Of a stretch of 64,000 bases of DNA, positions 33,253 to 43,208 are shown one piece after another. Position 1 is the first letter of the stretch, and the number at the start of each line of letters is the position of its first letter. Origin of the DNA: Planctomycetota bacterium (GTDB lineage Bacteria > Planctomycetota > UBA1135 > GCA-002686595); the NCBI GenBank assembly GCA_012959785.1, contig DUCM01000017.1, positions 186,001 through 250,000 of the forward strand. Reading direction: 5' to 3'. The notes below the pieces were generated by a model. The model saw nothing but the letters and a program-made list of their open reading frames with translations. It was not told where the DNA came from and did not search any database. Position numbers and translations under genes: made by a program.

Positions 33253-35835
33253 TCAGCGGCTCGGTCCAAGGCGCATGCGACGGGCCAAACCGAGGGCAAG
33301 ATTGCGCACTTGTTCAGGGGAGAGGCGGTGCAGTTGGTGCACCAGGCGACGGCATTCATCGAGCCGGGCAAATAGCTTGGGAGCCCTTGTGAATTGCAGA
33401 TCGAGTTCATCGAGCAGGCGACGCAGGAGCTCCTCGTAGGCGGCACCGTGGGGCAAGCCGGAGGAGCCCCGGGAGTTTCGCCCGTGCAGGAGTTCCACCA
33501 GGGGCAGGCGCGGATCGGGCGCGACGCAGAGGGCGGTGAGCTGGGCGCGCAACTCCAGTTCGGCGTGGATCGCCCGGGGCACGAGGCCCGCCGAGAGGGC
33601 GAATGAGAGGACCTCTGGCAGGTGCTCGGCAAGAGGTAGGAAGCGGGTACGGTCGCAAAGGTGGCCCTCTTCATGCAAGGCCACAATGTCCACAAGCTCC
33701 GAGAGCGTGACCTCGCCCAAGAGTTCGCTTGGCCCGGCGCGGTCGCGCATGATGGCCAGTCGTAGGCGGGTCTGTTCGCCGAGCAGCGGGTGTATGGCCA
33801 GGCGTTCGCGGCGACGGGCTAGGTCCGCGGCGCCAGGGGTTTGCAAGGCGAGGGCGGAGCCCTGCAAGGCGGCGCCGAGGCGCGCTTTCGCCCGCGGTCC
33901 CTTGAACCTCGCCCGCAGGGCGGCGTAGGCGTCGCGGTCGCGGCGCACGACCGCGATGTCGACCCAGTAGCCCTCGTGCAAGGCCGCGCCGGCGATGCGC
34001 GCTCCCGAGCGACCGGCGCGGCTTGCGAGGTCCGCGCCCTCGCAAAAGAAAACGCTGCCCCGCCAAGGTGTGCCGAGGTGCTCGCCGATGCGCTGTTGCG
34101 AGGACAACAGACGCAACAAGGTGCCGTCTGGAGCGCCGCCGCCCAGAAGCGTACCCACTAGCGCGACACGGCCATGGCGTTCAAGGGCCGCCGGCAAACC
34201 GGGAACAGGCTCGCCGCGGCGTCCCAGCCCGGCGCGCTCGTCGGCAGCCGAGAAAACTGGGCCGGGGTGCAGAACCGTGGCGAAGGGGCCGTACTCGATG
34301 CGGGAAGTCGCGAGTAACTCAGCTTGCAGGTCAGCGGGGTCACCCTCGTCGGCGAGCCAAGGAGCAGCCCGAGCGAAGTGGCGGGCCAATGCGCTCAACA
34401 AGCCATCGAGGTCGAGGACCGCGGGGTTGGCGGAGGGGAGCTCCTCAGCCGCTTCGGGAAGCCGGGTGCCTTCCACAAATGTTCGCGCCAATGAACTAAA
34501 AAGGACCTGGCCAGCGACCGCGGCTTCGCGTAACTCAAGAGCGGCGGACAGGTCGTGACGACTGAGTGCTTCGGCCAAGATCTCGGCCTCGGGAAACCAA
34601 CCGGCATGCAAGAGCGCCTGGCCGAGGCGCGCGAGCTGCGCACCGGAGGGCGGCGCGGCCAGGGACCGGGCGGCGAGCAACACCTCGCGCACAACTGGCC
34701 GCTCGGGCAGCCCGTCATCGCCAAGGGTCTGCGCGGGTTGGTCGGCGAGCCAGACTTCGAGGGCCTCGGCGAACAGGTGCCCTGAGAATAATCCCCGGCG
34801 CAAACTCAACAGTCGTCGCAGGGCCGATGAGCTGCTTTCCAGCCTGAGCCTGGCGTCCCGGTCATGGAGCGCCACCGCGAGGGCCCCGCCGGACCGAAGC
34901 AGGAGCCTCTGGGCGCGCAACTCTCGGCGCAGAGAACCCGGCTGACTGGCCAGGGCCAACTCCAATCGCTTTTCGCCGCGCCCCAGCTCGTTCGCCACTC
35001 TCGCCAGGAGCCCGGTCAAGCTCGCGAGCTCATCGTCGTGGAGTCCCGCGCGGCACAGGAGATCCAGGCCACGGTCCAAACCGGCCGCCCGCACGGAAGC
35101 CTCGGGACTCTCGAGTTCAAAACGCGCCAGGTCCACGAGAAAGCGCAGGTCGCTGGGCTCCGGTAAGTCGGGGTTCGGTACATCGGGGAGTGCCAGGCGC
35201 AATCCGTCCACGGCGCGCTGCTCGTGCCCAAAGCCGCGCCGCGTGCTCGCCAGGGCCAAGCTGAAGAAGCTCTGTTCCCACGGCCCGCGGGCCAGGGCCA
35301 GGGCTCGCCGGGCGTGGACCAGGGCTCGCACATCCCCGGTACCTCGAGCCAAACACCACGCGAGACCGTGGTGAGCCCAGGCGAGGTCCGGTGCCAGGTT
35401 GAGGGCCGCTTCGAAGGGCGCCGGGTCGCGGACCCCTTCGAGGCGCAGGCAAAGGTAGCGCAAGCCCCCCGAATCCGGTTGCGCACGGCTGGCCGCGCGC
35501 CGCGCGTCGAGGGCCTCGGGGCCGCGCCCGGCGGCTAGCAGGAGATCGTCGGCGAAGCGCTGGGGGGCGATCCAGTCGGGGCACAGGTTACGGGCGCTCT
35601 CCAGCGCCGCGGCCACGGCGGGGTCGTCGGGCAGCGCTCCCTCGCCGCGCAGAGCCCGTGCTTTGGCAAACGCCTCGACCGCCGCCGCCGGTACGGGAGG
35701 GGCCTCGGGCGCGACCATACGGCACGCGCTGAGCCATGCAAGAGCCATCAAGAGCAACAAGCAGAGCGGCGAGAAGTGCGCGCACCGCCGCGAGCCCAGG
35801 GGCAGCGCTTGTGTTCCTTCTTGTAGCCTCGGCAT
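33253..35835 (-). CDS. Large lipoprotein with HEEGH metal-binding motif
   Basis: A protein of 860 residues from ATG 35835; a GTG at 35853 would overlap the preceding stop. A lipobox (WLSAC) follows the hydrophobic run LLLLMALAW, so it should be lipidated and exported. Residues ~50-450 are Ala/Leu/Arg-rich helical repeats of TPR character (AWAHHGLAWCLARG, RALVHARRALALARG). Near residue 720 is ALHEEGHLCD, an HExxH zinc-peptidase-type motif, with acidic residues downstream that could complete a site. It is the last gene after the three AlgX-like genes and starts 7 nt beyond the last one, so it probably belongs to the same operon. The family is not recognised. Confidence 0.65.
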   Translation of the reverse strand: MPRLQEGTQALPLGSRRCAHFSPLCLLLLMALAWLSACRMVAPEAPPVPAAAVEAFAKARALRGEGALPDDPAVAAALESARNLCPDWIAPQRFADDLLLAAGRGPEALDARRAASRAQPDSGGLRYLCLRLEGVRDPAPFEAALNLAPDLAWAHHGLAWCLARGTGDVRALVHARRALALARGPWEQSFFSLALASTRRGFGHEQRAVDGLRLALPDVPNPDLPEPSDLRFLVDLARFELESPEASVRAAGLDRGLDLLCRAGLHDDELASLTGLLARVANELGRGEKRLELALASQPGSLRRELRAQRLLLRSGGALAVALHDRDARLRLESSSSALRRLLSLRRGLFSGHLFAEALEVWLADQPAQTLGDDGLPERPVVREVLLAARSLAAPPSGAQLARLGQALLHAGWFPEAEILAEALSRHDLSAALELREAAVAGQVLFSSLARTFVEGTRLPEAAEELPSANPAVLDLDGLLSALARHFARAAPWLADEGDPADLQAELLATSRIEYGPFATVLHPGPVFSAADERAGLGRRGEPVPGLPAALERHGRVALVGTLLGGGAPDGTLLRLLSSQQRIGEHLGTPWRGSVFFCEGADLASRAGRSGARIAGAALHEGYWVDIAVVRRDRDAYAALRARFKGPRAKARLGAALQGSALALQTPGAADLARRRERLAIHPLLGEQTRLRLAIMRDRAGPSELLGEVTLSELVDIVALHEEGHLCDRTRFLPLAEHLPEVLSFALSAGLVPRAIHAELELRAQLTALCVAPDPRLPLVELLHGRNSRGSSGLPHGAAYEELLRRLLDELDLQFTRAPKLFARLDECRRLVHQLHRLSPEQVRNLALGLARRMRLGPSR

Positions 35836-35842
35836 CCCGGCG

Positions 35843-37726
35843 TTAGCGGCCACTGGAAACCGTCGCGTGCTTCACCTTGGGCACGGCGCCCTTGGCTCGC
35901 AACACGACTTTGGACAGACGAAGAGCGGCCTCTTCGCCTAGGTCCAGGAGAATCGTGCCGCCGGGGGCGATGTAGCCGAAGCTGACACGGCGAGGAATCT
36001 CCTGGCCCTCCGACCAGATCTCGACAACCACCTCCTGCATGGGGTTTCGCTCCGCTTCGCAGAGAATCTGCAGCGCCGCCCGCCGCCTCAGGGGAATCGG
36101 CGCGATTGGCACGAGTTCGGTACGGCCCTCAACCTCTCGCGCACTGAGTTTGAATACCTCGGGACCCACAGGCTGGTGCCAGAGGCTCGCAGCAGACAGT
36201 TTGAGGCGATCCTCCTGCGAGGAACCCACGAACACGCGCAAGGCGTTGGCGGAGGGTCCCAAGGCGATGATCGGCCAGGCGAAGTCGAACTGGCCGGGAT
36301 TGATCTCGAGCTCGATGCTCAGCCCATCATGAACCATGCGCAGCATGAGCGGCCCCCCCAAGACTTCACCAGAAAGGTGCAGCAGCGCCACGCCATCGCC
36401 CGAGTGAGCCAGAACCCCCGCCGGCATGGTGAGCAGCGGCTGCCTCACCTTGTCTGAGGTTTCGGTGCTGCGGCTGTCGAAGTCCGTCCAGCCGCCGGGC
36501 CAGGGCTGCCAACTCTGATGAGCCGCCGGCTCAACAATCTGAAAACAACGCCCGAAGGCCTCATTGAAACTAACTCTCTCCGGGGCATAGCCATGGAAAA
36601 TGGAAGACACAGGCACCTCCCAGAAGAGACGCTGAAGCTGGCCCTGGTCTTGGTCTTCGTAGTACTTGGCCAGGGTGTTGGCGACCGATGTCATGTACGG
36701 CTGCGCGGGCTCGGCGCCATCGACCACCTTGGCGCCCAAATAGTGCACCAAGAATCTTCCCAAGCGCTCATTCCTGGAGAAGCTCGACCCGGCCAGAGCA
36801 AAGGTGCTGAGCTCCTTCGGTTGCTGCAGCCAACTCTCTAGCGCCGGTTGGAAACTCAAGCGCTTGGCCGTGGGCATGAGCAAGTCGAGGGTTTCCAGAT
36901 CGATCGTCTCCAAGTCCACGCCCAAACTGAGCAACATGGCGAAGCCGTTGCCAAGGCGGTGCTCCGAAGGCAAATGGCGCAGTTTTCCGGCACGCTGAGC
37001 CGGGTCCTTTAGGAGTCCCGCAGTGCGCGCGAATTCCTGCGCCGCCATGCGCGCGGCACTCGGCGTCCAATGCGTATCAAGTTTGAAGTAATACTGTTCA
37101 GGGTCCCCCGCAGCGTAGGCTGCTCGCATGTCAACTGTCGATACGGCGCGCTGCTTCAACTGATCTATCAACAAGTCGTCCACGGCACGCCGCCCATTTG
37201 TGCCCTTTGGCAGGAACTCGTGCGCCACCCAGCACTTCCTCGGGATGGGAAGCACGGTGAGTGTGATTCCGTTACCCAGGAGACGCCGGTCCAGGGCCAC
37301 AATGCTATTTGCACCGGATCTCGCGAGCACGGCATCACTTTGCGGGCTGAGGTGAATCCGCTTCGAGTGGAACATCCAGTGCTTCTTGCCCACGGTAAAT
37401 CCCTCAGGCACCTGATCAAAGTAGAGAAACTTGTAGTAGGCGTAGCGCGGCAACAGGCAGTCCCGCACTCGCGAGTGTTGGCGCAACTTGTCCTCGTACC
37501 AGCGCGCCAGCGAGCCATCGCGTAAGCGCGCGCGACTGGCTGTGCGCTCTTGCCGCTGAGCTTCCTCGCCGATGAGCTGGATGCCCTGCACGGGAAAAAG
37601 AACATCGGCCATGCCCGTGCCGAAGAGCGACCCGAGGAAAACCACCACTACAAGACCGGATACGAGCCGCCCGGCCAGCCCAGAGGGCAGGTGTTCGCCG
37701 TACTCAAGTTCACCGCTCGTACTCAT
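35843..37726 (-). CDS. AlgX/AlgJ-like SGNH-fold O-acyltransferase, paralogue 3 in transcription order
   Basis: A 627-residue protein with one N-terminal membrane helix (residues ~18-45), then a periplasmic domain. Family hallmarks are the VGKKHWMF segment (residues 112-119; compare GkdGWLF) and YFKLDTHWTP, giving the catalytic pair Asp217 and His219 as in AlgX/AlgJ. The proposed nucleophile is Ser315 in LAGSSFSRNE. Residues ~430-627 are a beta-rich C-terminal region. AlgX/AlgJ transfer acetyl groups delivered by the membrane acyltransferase AlgI onto exported polysaccharide. It shares length and architecture with the two genes upstream. Confidence 0.8.
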   Translation of the reverse strand: MSTSGELEYGEHLPSGLAGRLVSGLVVVVFLGSLFGTGMADVLFPVQGIQLIGEEAQRQERTASRARLRDGSLARWYEDKLRQHSRVRDCLLPRYAYYKFLYFDQVPEGFTVGKKHWMFHSKRIHLSPQSDAVLARSGANSIVALDRRLLGNGITLTVLPIPRKCWVAHEFLPKGTNGRRAVDDLLIDQLKQRAVSTVDMRAAYAAGDPEQYYFKLDTHWTPSAARMAAQEFARTAGLLKDPAQRAGKLRHLPSEHRLGNGFAMLLSLGVDLETIDLETLDLLMPTAKRLSFQPALESWLQQPKELSTFALAGSSFSRNERLGRFLVHYLGAKVVDGAEPAQPYMTSVANTLAKYYEDQDQGQLQRLFWEVPVSSIFHGYAPERVSFNEAFGRCFQIVEPAAHQSWQPWPGGWTDFDSRSTETSDKVRQPLLTMPAGVLAHSGDGVALLHLSGEVLGGPLMLRMVHDGLSIELEINPGQFDFAWPIIALGPSANALRVFVGSSQEDRLKLSAASLWHQPVGPEVFKLSAREVEGRTELVPIAPIPLRRRAALQILCEAERNPMQEVVVEIWSEGQEIPRRVSFGYIAPGGTILLDLGEEAALRLSKVVLRAKGAVPKVKHATVSSGR

Positions 37727-37818
37727 CGGGCTGGGACCATCACAGTCAGTTGTAGCCCCTCACTCGCTATGGCGCCAGAGACCAGGCGGACCTGGATTTT
37801 TGAGCCCGGCGTCCACAT

Positions 37819-39702
37819 TCAAGCTCCGCTTGAAACGCTGGCCAGGTGCACCCTGGGTGCCGCGCGCTCGGCCCGCAGCACAACCCTGGACAAGCGATGG
37901 CCAGCGCTGTGGCCGAGGTCCAGAAGGACGGCAGCACCGGCATTGAGCTCCGCAAAGCGGATTCGCCGAGGCTCGTCCTGGCCCTCAAGCCAGAGCTCGA
38001 GAACAACATCCTGTAGGGCGCCTCGCCCGGCAAGGCACTGCATGAGCAAGGCCGCCCGGCGGCCCAGGAGGATCGGTGCGAGGGGGACGAGCTCTGTCCT
38101 GTCCTCCAGTTCCAGTTGGCTGAGTTTGAAGCGCCCGGAACCAACGGGCTGGTGCTGGAGGCTCGCCGAGACGAGCTTGAACCGCGCCTCTTGCGTGGAG
38201 TGGACATCGACGCGCAGAGCCGCCGAGGAAGGTCCCGGCGCGAGAATCGGCAAAGTGATGTCAAAGTCCCCTGGCTGCAGGGAGACCTTGACGGACATCC
38301 CATCATGGACCACCGAAACAAGCAGAGGAGCGTCCTGAACTTCGCCGACGATGTGCAAGAGGGCCACGCCATCGCCGGAGTGGGCCAGTGCCCCCCCTGG
38401 CAGGTTGAGCACTGTGCGGGTCGCGCGACCGAGGGTCACGAGGTCATCCCCCCCCACGCTCCTCCAGTATCGAGCCGGTGGCTGCCAACTCTGGTGTTCC
38501 TGGGCTGGAAAGACCTGAAAGCAGCGCGAGAAAGCCTCGCCGACGCCCGGGCCCGCTGGAGTGAAAGCGTGGAAGATGGAAGAGATGGGCAACTCCCAGA
38601 ACAAGCGCTTGAGCAGGCCTTCGCTCTGGTAGGGCGCATACATGACCAGGGTCTTCTGGACCGAGGTCCCGTAGGGCCGGGCGGCCAGGGTACCGTCCAG
38701 AACCCTCTCTCCGGAGAAGTGCACAAGGAACCTCGCGACGCGCTCGTTCTTGGAAAAACTAGTTCCGGCCAGGGCCAAGGGGCTCAGAGGTTTGGGCTGC
38801 CGCATCCAGCGCTCCAATCCCGCTCCGAAGCTCAGGCGCTGAAACTCGGGCATGCGCAATCCCAGGCGTTCCAGGTCGATCGTCGCAAGATCCACACCCA
38901 GGCTGCGCAGAATGGCGAAGCCATTGGAAAAGCGAAAGTCGGGGGGTAGGGTGCGCAGGGTTCCCTTGCGCTGAGACTCCTCCTTCAAGATTCCCGCGCT
39001 GCGCGCGAACTCCCTTGCAGCCTGTCGCGCAGCGCGCGGCGTCCAGTGCGTGTCGAGCTTGAAATAGACCTCTGCAGGTTCCGCCGCTGCATGGGCCTCG
39101 CGCAGGTCGACGGTCGAGACGACGTGCTCCAGGAGCCCCTCTATTAGCAAGTCGTCGACGGCGTGACGACCATCCACTCCGCGGGGCAGAAACCTCTGGG
39201 CCACCCATGCTTTGCGCGGAACAGGAAGAACGCAGAGCTGGACTCCATTCCCCAGGAGGCGTCGGTCCAGTGCCACGATGCTGTTGACGGCGCAACTCGC
39301 AAGCACGGAGTCACTTTGCGGACTCAGGCGGATTCGCTCCAAGCGGAACATCCAGTGCTCCTTGCCCACGGTGATGCCATCGGGCGCCTGATCAAAGTAG
39401 AAGAATTTGTAGTAGGCGTAGCGCGGCAAGAGAAAATCCCGCACTTGCGAATGGTGGCGCAACTTGTCCTCGTACGAGCGCGCCAGTGAGCCATCGCGTA
39501 AGCGCGCGCGACTGGCTGTGCGCTCTTGCTCCTGGGCTTCCTCGCCGATGAGCTGGACGCCCTGCACGGGAAAAAAAACATCGGCTATCCCCGTGCCAAA
39601 GAGCGACCCAAGGAAAACCACCAGCACAAGCCCAGCCACGAGCCGCCCGGCCAAGCCCGTGGGCAGGTGCTCGGAGTAGTCATTTTCGTTGCTTGTACTC
39701 AT
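37819..39702 (-). CDS. AlgX/AlgJ-like SGNH-fold O-acyltransferase, paralogue 2
   Basis: A 627-residue protein from ATG 39702 (MSTSNENDYSEHLPTG), aligning end to end with paralogue 3 (for example PVQGVQLIGEEAQEQERTAS versus the near-identical segment there). YFKLDTHWTP and LAGTSFSKNE keep the Asp-x-His and Ser residues. The central and C-terminal parts diverge more than the first 220 residues, as expected if glycan specificity changed after duplication. The 5' flanks of the two genes also resemble each other (CTCATCGG-CTGGG near the starts), so duplication included the leader. An in-frame ATG upstream at 39768 is not used in the paralogues. Confidence 0.8.
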   Translation of the reverse strand: MSTSNENDYSEHLPTGLAGRLVAGLVLVVFLGSLFGTGIADVFFPVQGVQLIGEEAQEQERTASRARLRDGSLARSYEDKLRHHSQVRDFLLPRYAYYKFFYFDQAPDGITVGKEHWMFRLERIRLSPQSDSVLASCAVNSIVALDRRLLGNGVQLCVLPVPRKAWVAQRFLPRGVDGRHAVDDLLIEGLLEHVVSTVDLREAHAAAEPAEVYFKLDTHWTPRAARQAAREFARSAGILKEESQRKGTLRTLPPDFRFSNGFAILRSLGVDLATIDLERLGLRMPEFQRLSFGAGLERWMRQPKPLSPLALAGTSFSKNERVARFLVHFSGERVLDGTLAARPYGTSVQKTLVMYAPYQSEGLLKRLFWELPISSIFHAFTPAGPGVGEAFSRCFQVFPAQEHQSWQPPARYWRSVGGDDLVTLGRATRTVLNLPGGALAHSGDGVALLHIVGEVQDAPLLVSVVHDGMSVKVSLQPGDFDITLPILAPGPSSAALRVDVHSTQEARFKLVSASLQHQPVGSGRFKLSQLELEDRTELVPLAPILLGRRAALLMQCLAGRGALQDVVLELWLEGQDEPRRIRFAELNAGAAVLLDLGHSAGHRLSRVVLRAERAAPRVHLASVSSGA

Positions 39703-39820
39703 CGGACTGGGTCCCTTGCAGTACTTTGTAGCGCCTCGCTCACCATCGGGCCAGCCCGGATTATTCATGCAAACGGGCTAGAGGCCTTACGGCCCTGCGT
39801 GTCCAGCACACCGCACACCT

Positions 39821-41704
39821 TCAAGCTCCGCTGGAGACCTTGGCCAGGCTCACGCCGAGCACGCCGCCCGCAGCTTGCAGTCTAATCCGCTCCAAGAGGC
39901 CCTGGGCCTCGGGGCCAAGATCGAGGAGGATGGCGCCCCCGGGCCTGAGGGACTCGAAGAGGATGCGCCGCGGGTGCTCCTGGCCCTCAAGCCAGATCTC
40001 AACCGCGATGTTCTTTAAATCCGCTTGATCTGGGCTGCATTGCATCTGAACCGCCGCGCGCCGGCCCAATAGAATCGGCTTGGCAGCCACCAGCTCGGTC
40101 CACTCTCCAGCCCCCCTACGATGGAGTTCAAAGCGCCCGGAGCCCACCGGCTCATGCGAGACACTCGCCGCCAGCAACTTGATGCGCGTCGCTTGAGATG
40201 GGTAGGCCACCAGTTGCATGGCGCCCGAGGTGGGTCCGCGAGCCAGGATTGGCCAGGCGAAGTCGAAACTGCCCGGTCTCAAGGTGAATTCCATACTGAC
40301 CCCGTCGTGCCGAAGGCGCAAGGTCAGCGGCGCGTCCGAGACTTCGCCGGCAAGGTGCAAGAGAGCCACTCCATCGCCCGAATGGGCCAGGGCTCCAGCC
40401 GCCATGGCGAGCAGTTGCACGGGCCGTTCGCCAAGGTGAACAACACGGCGCAGCTCGATGGCTTCCCACGCCCCGGGCAAGGGTCGCCAGGATTGATGCA
40501 CGGCGGGCGCCAAGACCTGAAAGCAGCGCCCAAAGTCCCTGCCAAAATGCACTTCCAGCGGGGAGTAGTCGTTGAACACCGAAGCGAGGGGAAACTCCCA
40601 AAAGAGGTGCTCAAGCTCGGGCCTCTTCTCACTCCTCAAGTATTTCCTCAGCAGTCTGTGGATCGAGGTCGTGTAGGGCTGGGCGGAGATCGCTCCATCC
40701 ATGACCCTTTCGCCGCAGTAGTGCGTCAAGAACCTGGCGAAGCCCTCGTTCTTGGAAAAGCTCGTCCCTGCGAGAGCCAGGCGGCTCATGCTAGAGGGCA
40801 CTCGCATCCAGCGCTCGAGCCCAGCTCCGAAGGTCACGCGTTGAGCCGAGGGCGCTCGCAAGTCGAGAGCCGTGAGATCAAGAGCCTCCGGGTCAACGCC
40901 CAGGCTGCGCAGCATGGCCCGGCCGCTCTTGCGACCCGACTCCCTATCCACAGTGTGCAATTCGCCCGCGCGCTGGGGCTCTTCTTGCAGGAGCCCGGCC
41001 AAGCGCACGGATTCCATGGCCGCCAGCCGTGCGGCTCGCGGCGTCCAGTGAGTGTCTACCTTGAAGTAGATCTCCCTGGGGTCCGCCACCGTGAAGAGCT
41101 CGCGCAGGTCCACGGTGGAAATTCCCCGCCGCTTCAGCTCATCGACCAGCAAATCGTCGACGGCCAGGCGCCCTTCCACGCCCCGCGGAAGAAAATTGCG
41201 CGCCACCCAGATCTTCCTCGGGACCGGCAGAACGGTGAGCTCAATCCCCTGACCCAGGAGCCGCCGATCGAGGGCCACGATGCTGTTGGCGCCAGAGTTC
41301 GCCAGCACCGCGTCGCTTTGCGGGCTGAGCTGGACGCGGCGCGTGCGAAACATCCAATGTTCCTTGCCAACCGTGACCTCGGAGGGTGCCTGGTCGAGAT
41401 AGAAGAACATGAAGAACGCGTAGCTCGGGAGTACGAGTTCGCGCACCCGCGAATGCCGCCTCAGATCGTCCTCAAAGAGGCGCGCCAACGACCCGTCCCG
41501 AAGGCGCGCCACGCTGGCCGCACGCCGCTGCGCCCGCGCTTCCATGCCGATGGCTTTGATGCCCTCCACCGGGAAAACGACATCGGCAATGCCTGTGCCA
41601 ACGATCGCCGCAAGGAATGTTGCCGTCACGAATCCGACCACTAGGCGCCCCCCGAGCCCCGGTGGCAACTGATCGCCGTAGTGGATTTCGTCTCTGGAAT
41701 TCAC
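39821..41704 (-). CDS. AlgX/AlgJ-like SGNH-fold O-acyltransferase, paralogue 1
   Basis: A 627-residue protein, the first AlgX-like gene after the MBOAT gene, starting 15 nt downstream of it. YFKVDTHWTP and LAGTSFSKNE keep the catalytic Asp-x-His and Ser. The N-terminal helix (FVTATFLAAIVGTGIADVVF) anchors it. It is the most divergent of the three but has exactly the same length. With the MBOAT protein it forms the minimal acyl-transfer pair; the role of three copies is unknown. Confidence 0.8.
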   Translation of the reverse strand: MNSRDEIHYGDQLPPGLGGRLVVGFVTATFLAAIVGTGIADVVFPVEGIKAIGMEARAQRRAASVARLRDGSLARLFEDDLRRHSRVRELVLPSYAFFMFFYLDQAPSEVTVGKEHWMFRTRRVQLSPQSDAVLANSGANSIVALDRRLLGQGIELTVLPVPRKIWVARNFLPRGVEGRLAVDDLLVDELKRRGISTVDLRELFTVADPREIYFKVDTHWTPRAARLAAMESVRLAGLLQEEPQRAGELHTVDRESGRKSGRAMLRSLGVDPEALDLTALDLRAPSAQRVTFGAGLERWMRVPSSMSRLALAGTSFSKNEGFARFLTHYCGERVMDGAISAQPYTTSIHRLLRKYLRSEKRPELEHLFWEFPLASVFNDYSPLEVHFGRDFGRCFQVLAPAVHQSWRPLPGAWEAIELRRVVHLGERPVQLLAMAAGALAHSGDGVALLHLAGEVSDAPLTLRLRHDGVSMEFTLRPGSFDFAWPILARGPTSGAMQLVAYPSQATRIKLLAASVSHEPVGSGRFELHRRGAGEWTELVAAKPILLGRRAAVQMQCSPDQADLKNIAVEIWLEGQEHPRRILFESLRPGGAILLDLGPEAQGLLERIRLQAAGGVLGVSLAKVSSGA

Positions 41705-41719
41705 CGAGGCGCGGCCGAG

Positions 41720-43114
41720 TTAGAACTGAAAATACAGGAAGGGCACATGGCTTGCGTGGTGCAACTGCACCAGGGCCAAGAGAAACATGGGCTGCAAGGA
41801 TAGCGTCCACCAACTGGGTGTTTCCTTGATCAGCGCCTGTGTCGTAGGGGCCAGCCAGGTGATGAGAATCGCCGCGCTGCCCACCATGAGGTGCACCGGG
41901 CGCAGGTAGATCTCGGTCAAGACCACACCGCCAGGCACCAGCCCAAACATCGAACCGATGTGCTGGCTGGCACTGGGCAAATCATCGGCGCGGAAGAGCA
42001 CCCAGCCCACCATCACGAAAACCAGGGTCACGGGAATGTGCAACGGCCTCGGCAGCCAGGAGAAGAGCGAGCGACCGCCGCGCAGTCGCTCGAGCGCCAA
42101 CCAGAAGCCCTGGTAGGCGCCCCAGGCGATGAAGGTCCAGGCCGCCCCGTGCCACAGGCCGCCGAGCAACATGGTGGCCGATAGGTTGACATAGGTGCGC
42201 AAGGAGCCCTTGCGATTGCCACCAAGGGGGATGTACAGGTAGTCGCGCAGGAAGGTCGAGAGCGAGATGTGCCAACGCCTCCAAAAATCAGTGATGCTGT
42301 TCGAGCGGTAGGGCGAGTTGAAATTGACCGGCAAACTGAATCCGATCATCAACCCCAGGCCGATGGCCATGTCGGAGTAGCCCGAAAAGTCGAAGTAGAT
42401 CTGAAAGGTGTACGCCGCAGTGCCTATCCAGGAAGATGCGGTGCCCAGGGCCTCAGCCGCGAAGGCCTTGTCGGCCACCTCGCCGAGGACATCGGCGATC
42501 AAGAGTTTCTTGATCAGCCCGGACTGAAAAGCGAGCACGCCGCGGTAGAACTTGCCCACGGTGTGGGTGCGCGAGTGCAGTTGTTCGGCCAGGGTGTTGT
42601 AGCGCACAATCGGGCCAGCCACGAGCTGGGGGAACATGGCCACGAAGCACATGAAGTCCATCAAGCTCTTGGCGGGCTCGGCCTTCCCGCGGTACACATC
42701 TACGGTGTAGCTGATGGTCTGGAAGGTGTAGAACGAAATCCCCACGGGCAGGATCACCCGGGTCCAGGAGACCTGGCTCGCGCCGGCGTTGGCCAGGAGA
42801 TTATTGAGCGTATCGATGCCGAAGTTGGCGTACTTGAAGTAGGCCAACAGACCCAGGTTGACCACCAGCGACGCCACGACCCACAGCTTGCCGCTCTCTT
42901 CCCGGGCGCGAGCCGCTACGATGCGCTTGCCGGCGGTGAAGTCCACCACCGTCGAGATCAGCATCAGTAGCACAAAGTCCGGGCGCCACCAGCCGTAGAA
43001 AAGGTAGCTCGCCAGAGCCACGAACAGCGTCCTCAGCTTCTTCGGGCTGAGGTAGTACAGCGCCAGGAAGAGCGGTAAGAAGATGTAGAGGAAAACTCCG
43101 CTTGCAAAAACCAT
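41720..43114 (-). CDS. MBOAT membrane O-acyltransferase, AlgI-type
   Basis: A 464-residue polytopic membrane protein from ATG 43114 (MVFASGVFLYIFLPLF), a typical AlgI start; 22 further upstream residues are polar and unlikely. Diagnostic segments are the N-terminal FLYGWWRP-like region, PVGISFYTFQTISYTVDVYRG, YFDFSGYSDMAIGLGLMIG, FWRRWHISLSTFLRDYLYIPLGG and GGLWHGAAWTFIAWG, with the invariant His. AlgI-type proteins pass acetyl groups from cytoplasmic donors across the membrane to AlgX/AlgJ-type transferases. Which glycan is modified here is not shown, as no polysaccharide synthase is in the window. Confidence 0.92.
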   Translation of the reverse strand: MVFASGVFLYIFLPLFLALYYLSPKKLRTLFVALASYLFYGWWRPDFVLLMLISTVVDFTAGKRIVAARAREESGKLWVVASLVVNLGLLAYFKYANFGIDTLNNLLANAGASQVSWTRVILPVGISFYTFQTISYTVDVYRGKAEPAKSLMDFMCFVAMFPQLVAGPIVRYNTLAEQLHSRTHTVGKFYRGVLAFQSGLIKKLLIADVLGEVADKAFAAEALGTASSWIGTAAYTFQIYFDFSGYSDMAIGLGLMIGFSLPVNFNSPYRSNSITDFWRRWHISLSTFLRDYLYIPLGGNRKGSLRTYVNLSATMLLGGLWHGAAWTFIAWGAYQGFWLALERLRGGRSLFSWLPRPLHIPVTLVFVMVGWVLFRADDLPSASQHIGSMFGLVPGGVVLTEIYLRPVHLMVGSAAILITWLAPTTQALIKETPSWWTLSLQPMFLLALVQLHHASHVPFLYFQF

Positions 43115-43208
43115 GGACGCAGAGCGTAGAGCATTCGACCGGAGGAACCCAGGGGCCACAAGCCCGTTCAGCTTGCGCAACGGCGGTCAGCGGTGCAGAC
43201 TGGGCGTC

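Noticed and set aside
40121..41644. A 507-residue plus-strand open frame
   Set aside because: It lies fully opposite AlgX-like paralogue 1, which has clear catalytic motifs; the plus-strand product is His/Arg/Gln-rich and shows none.
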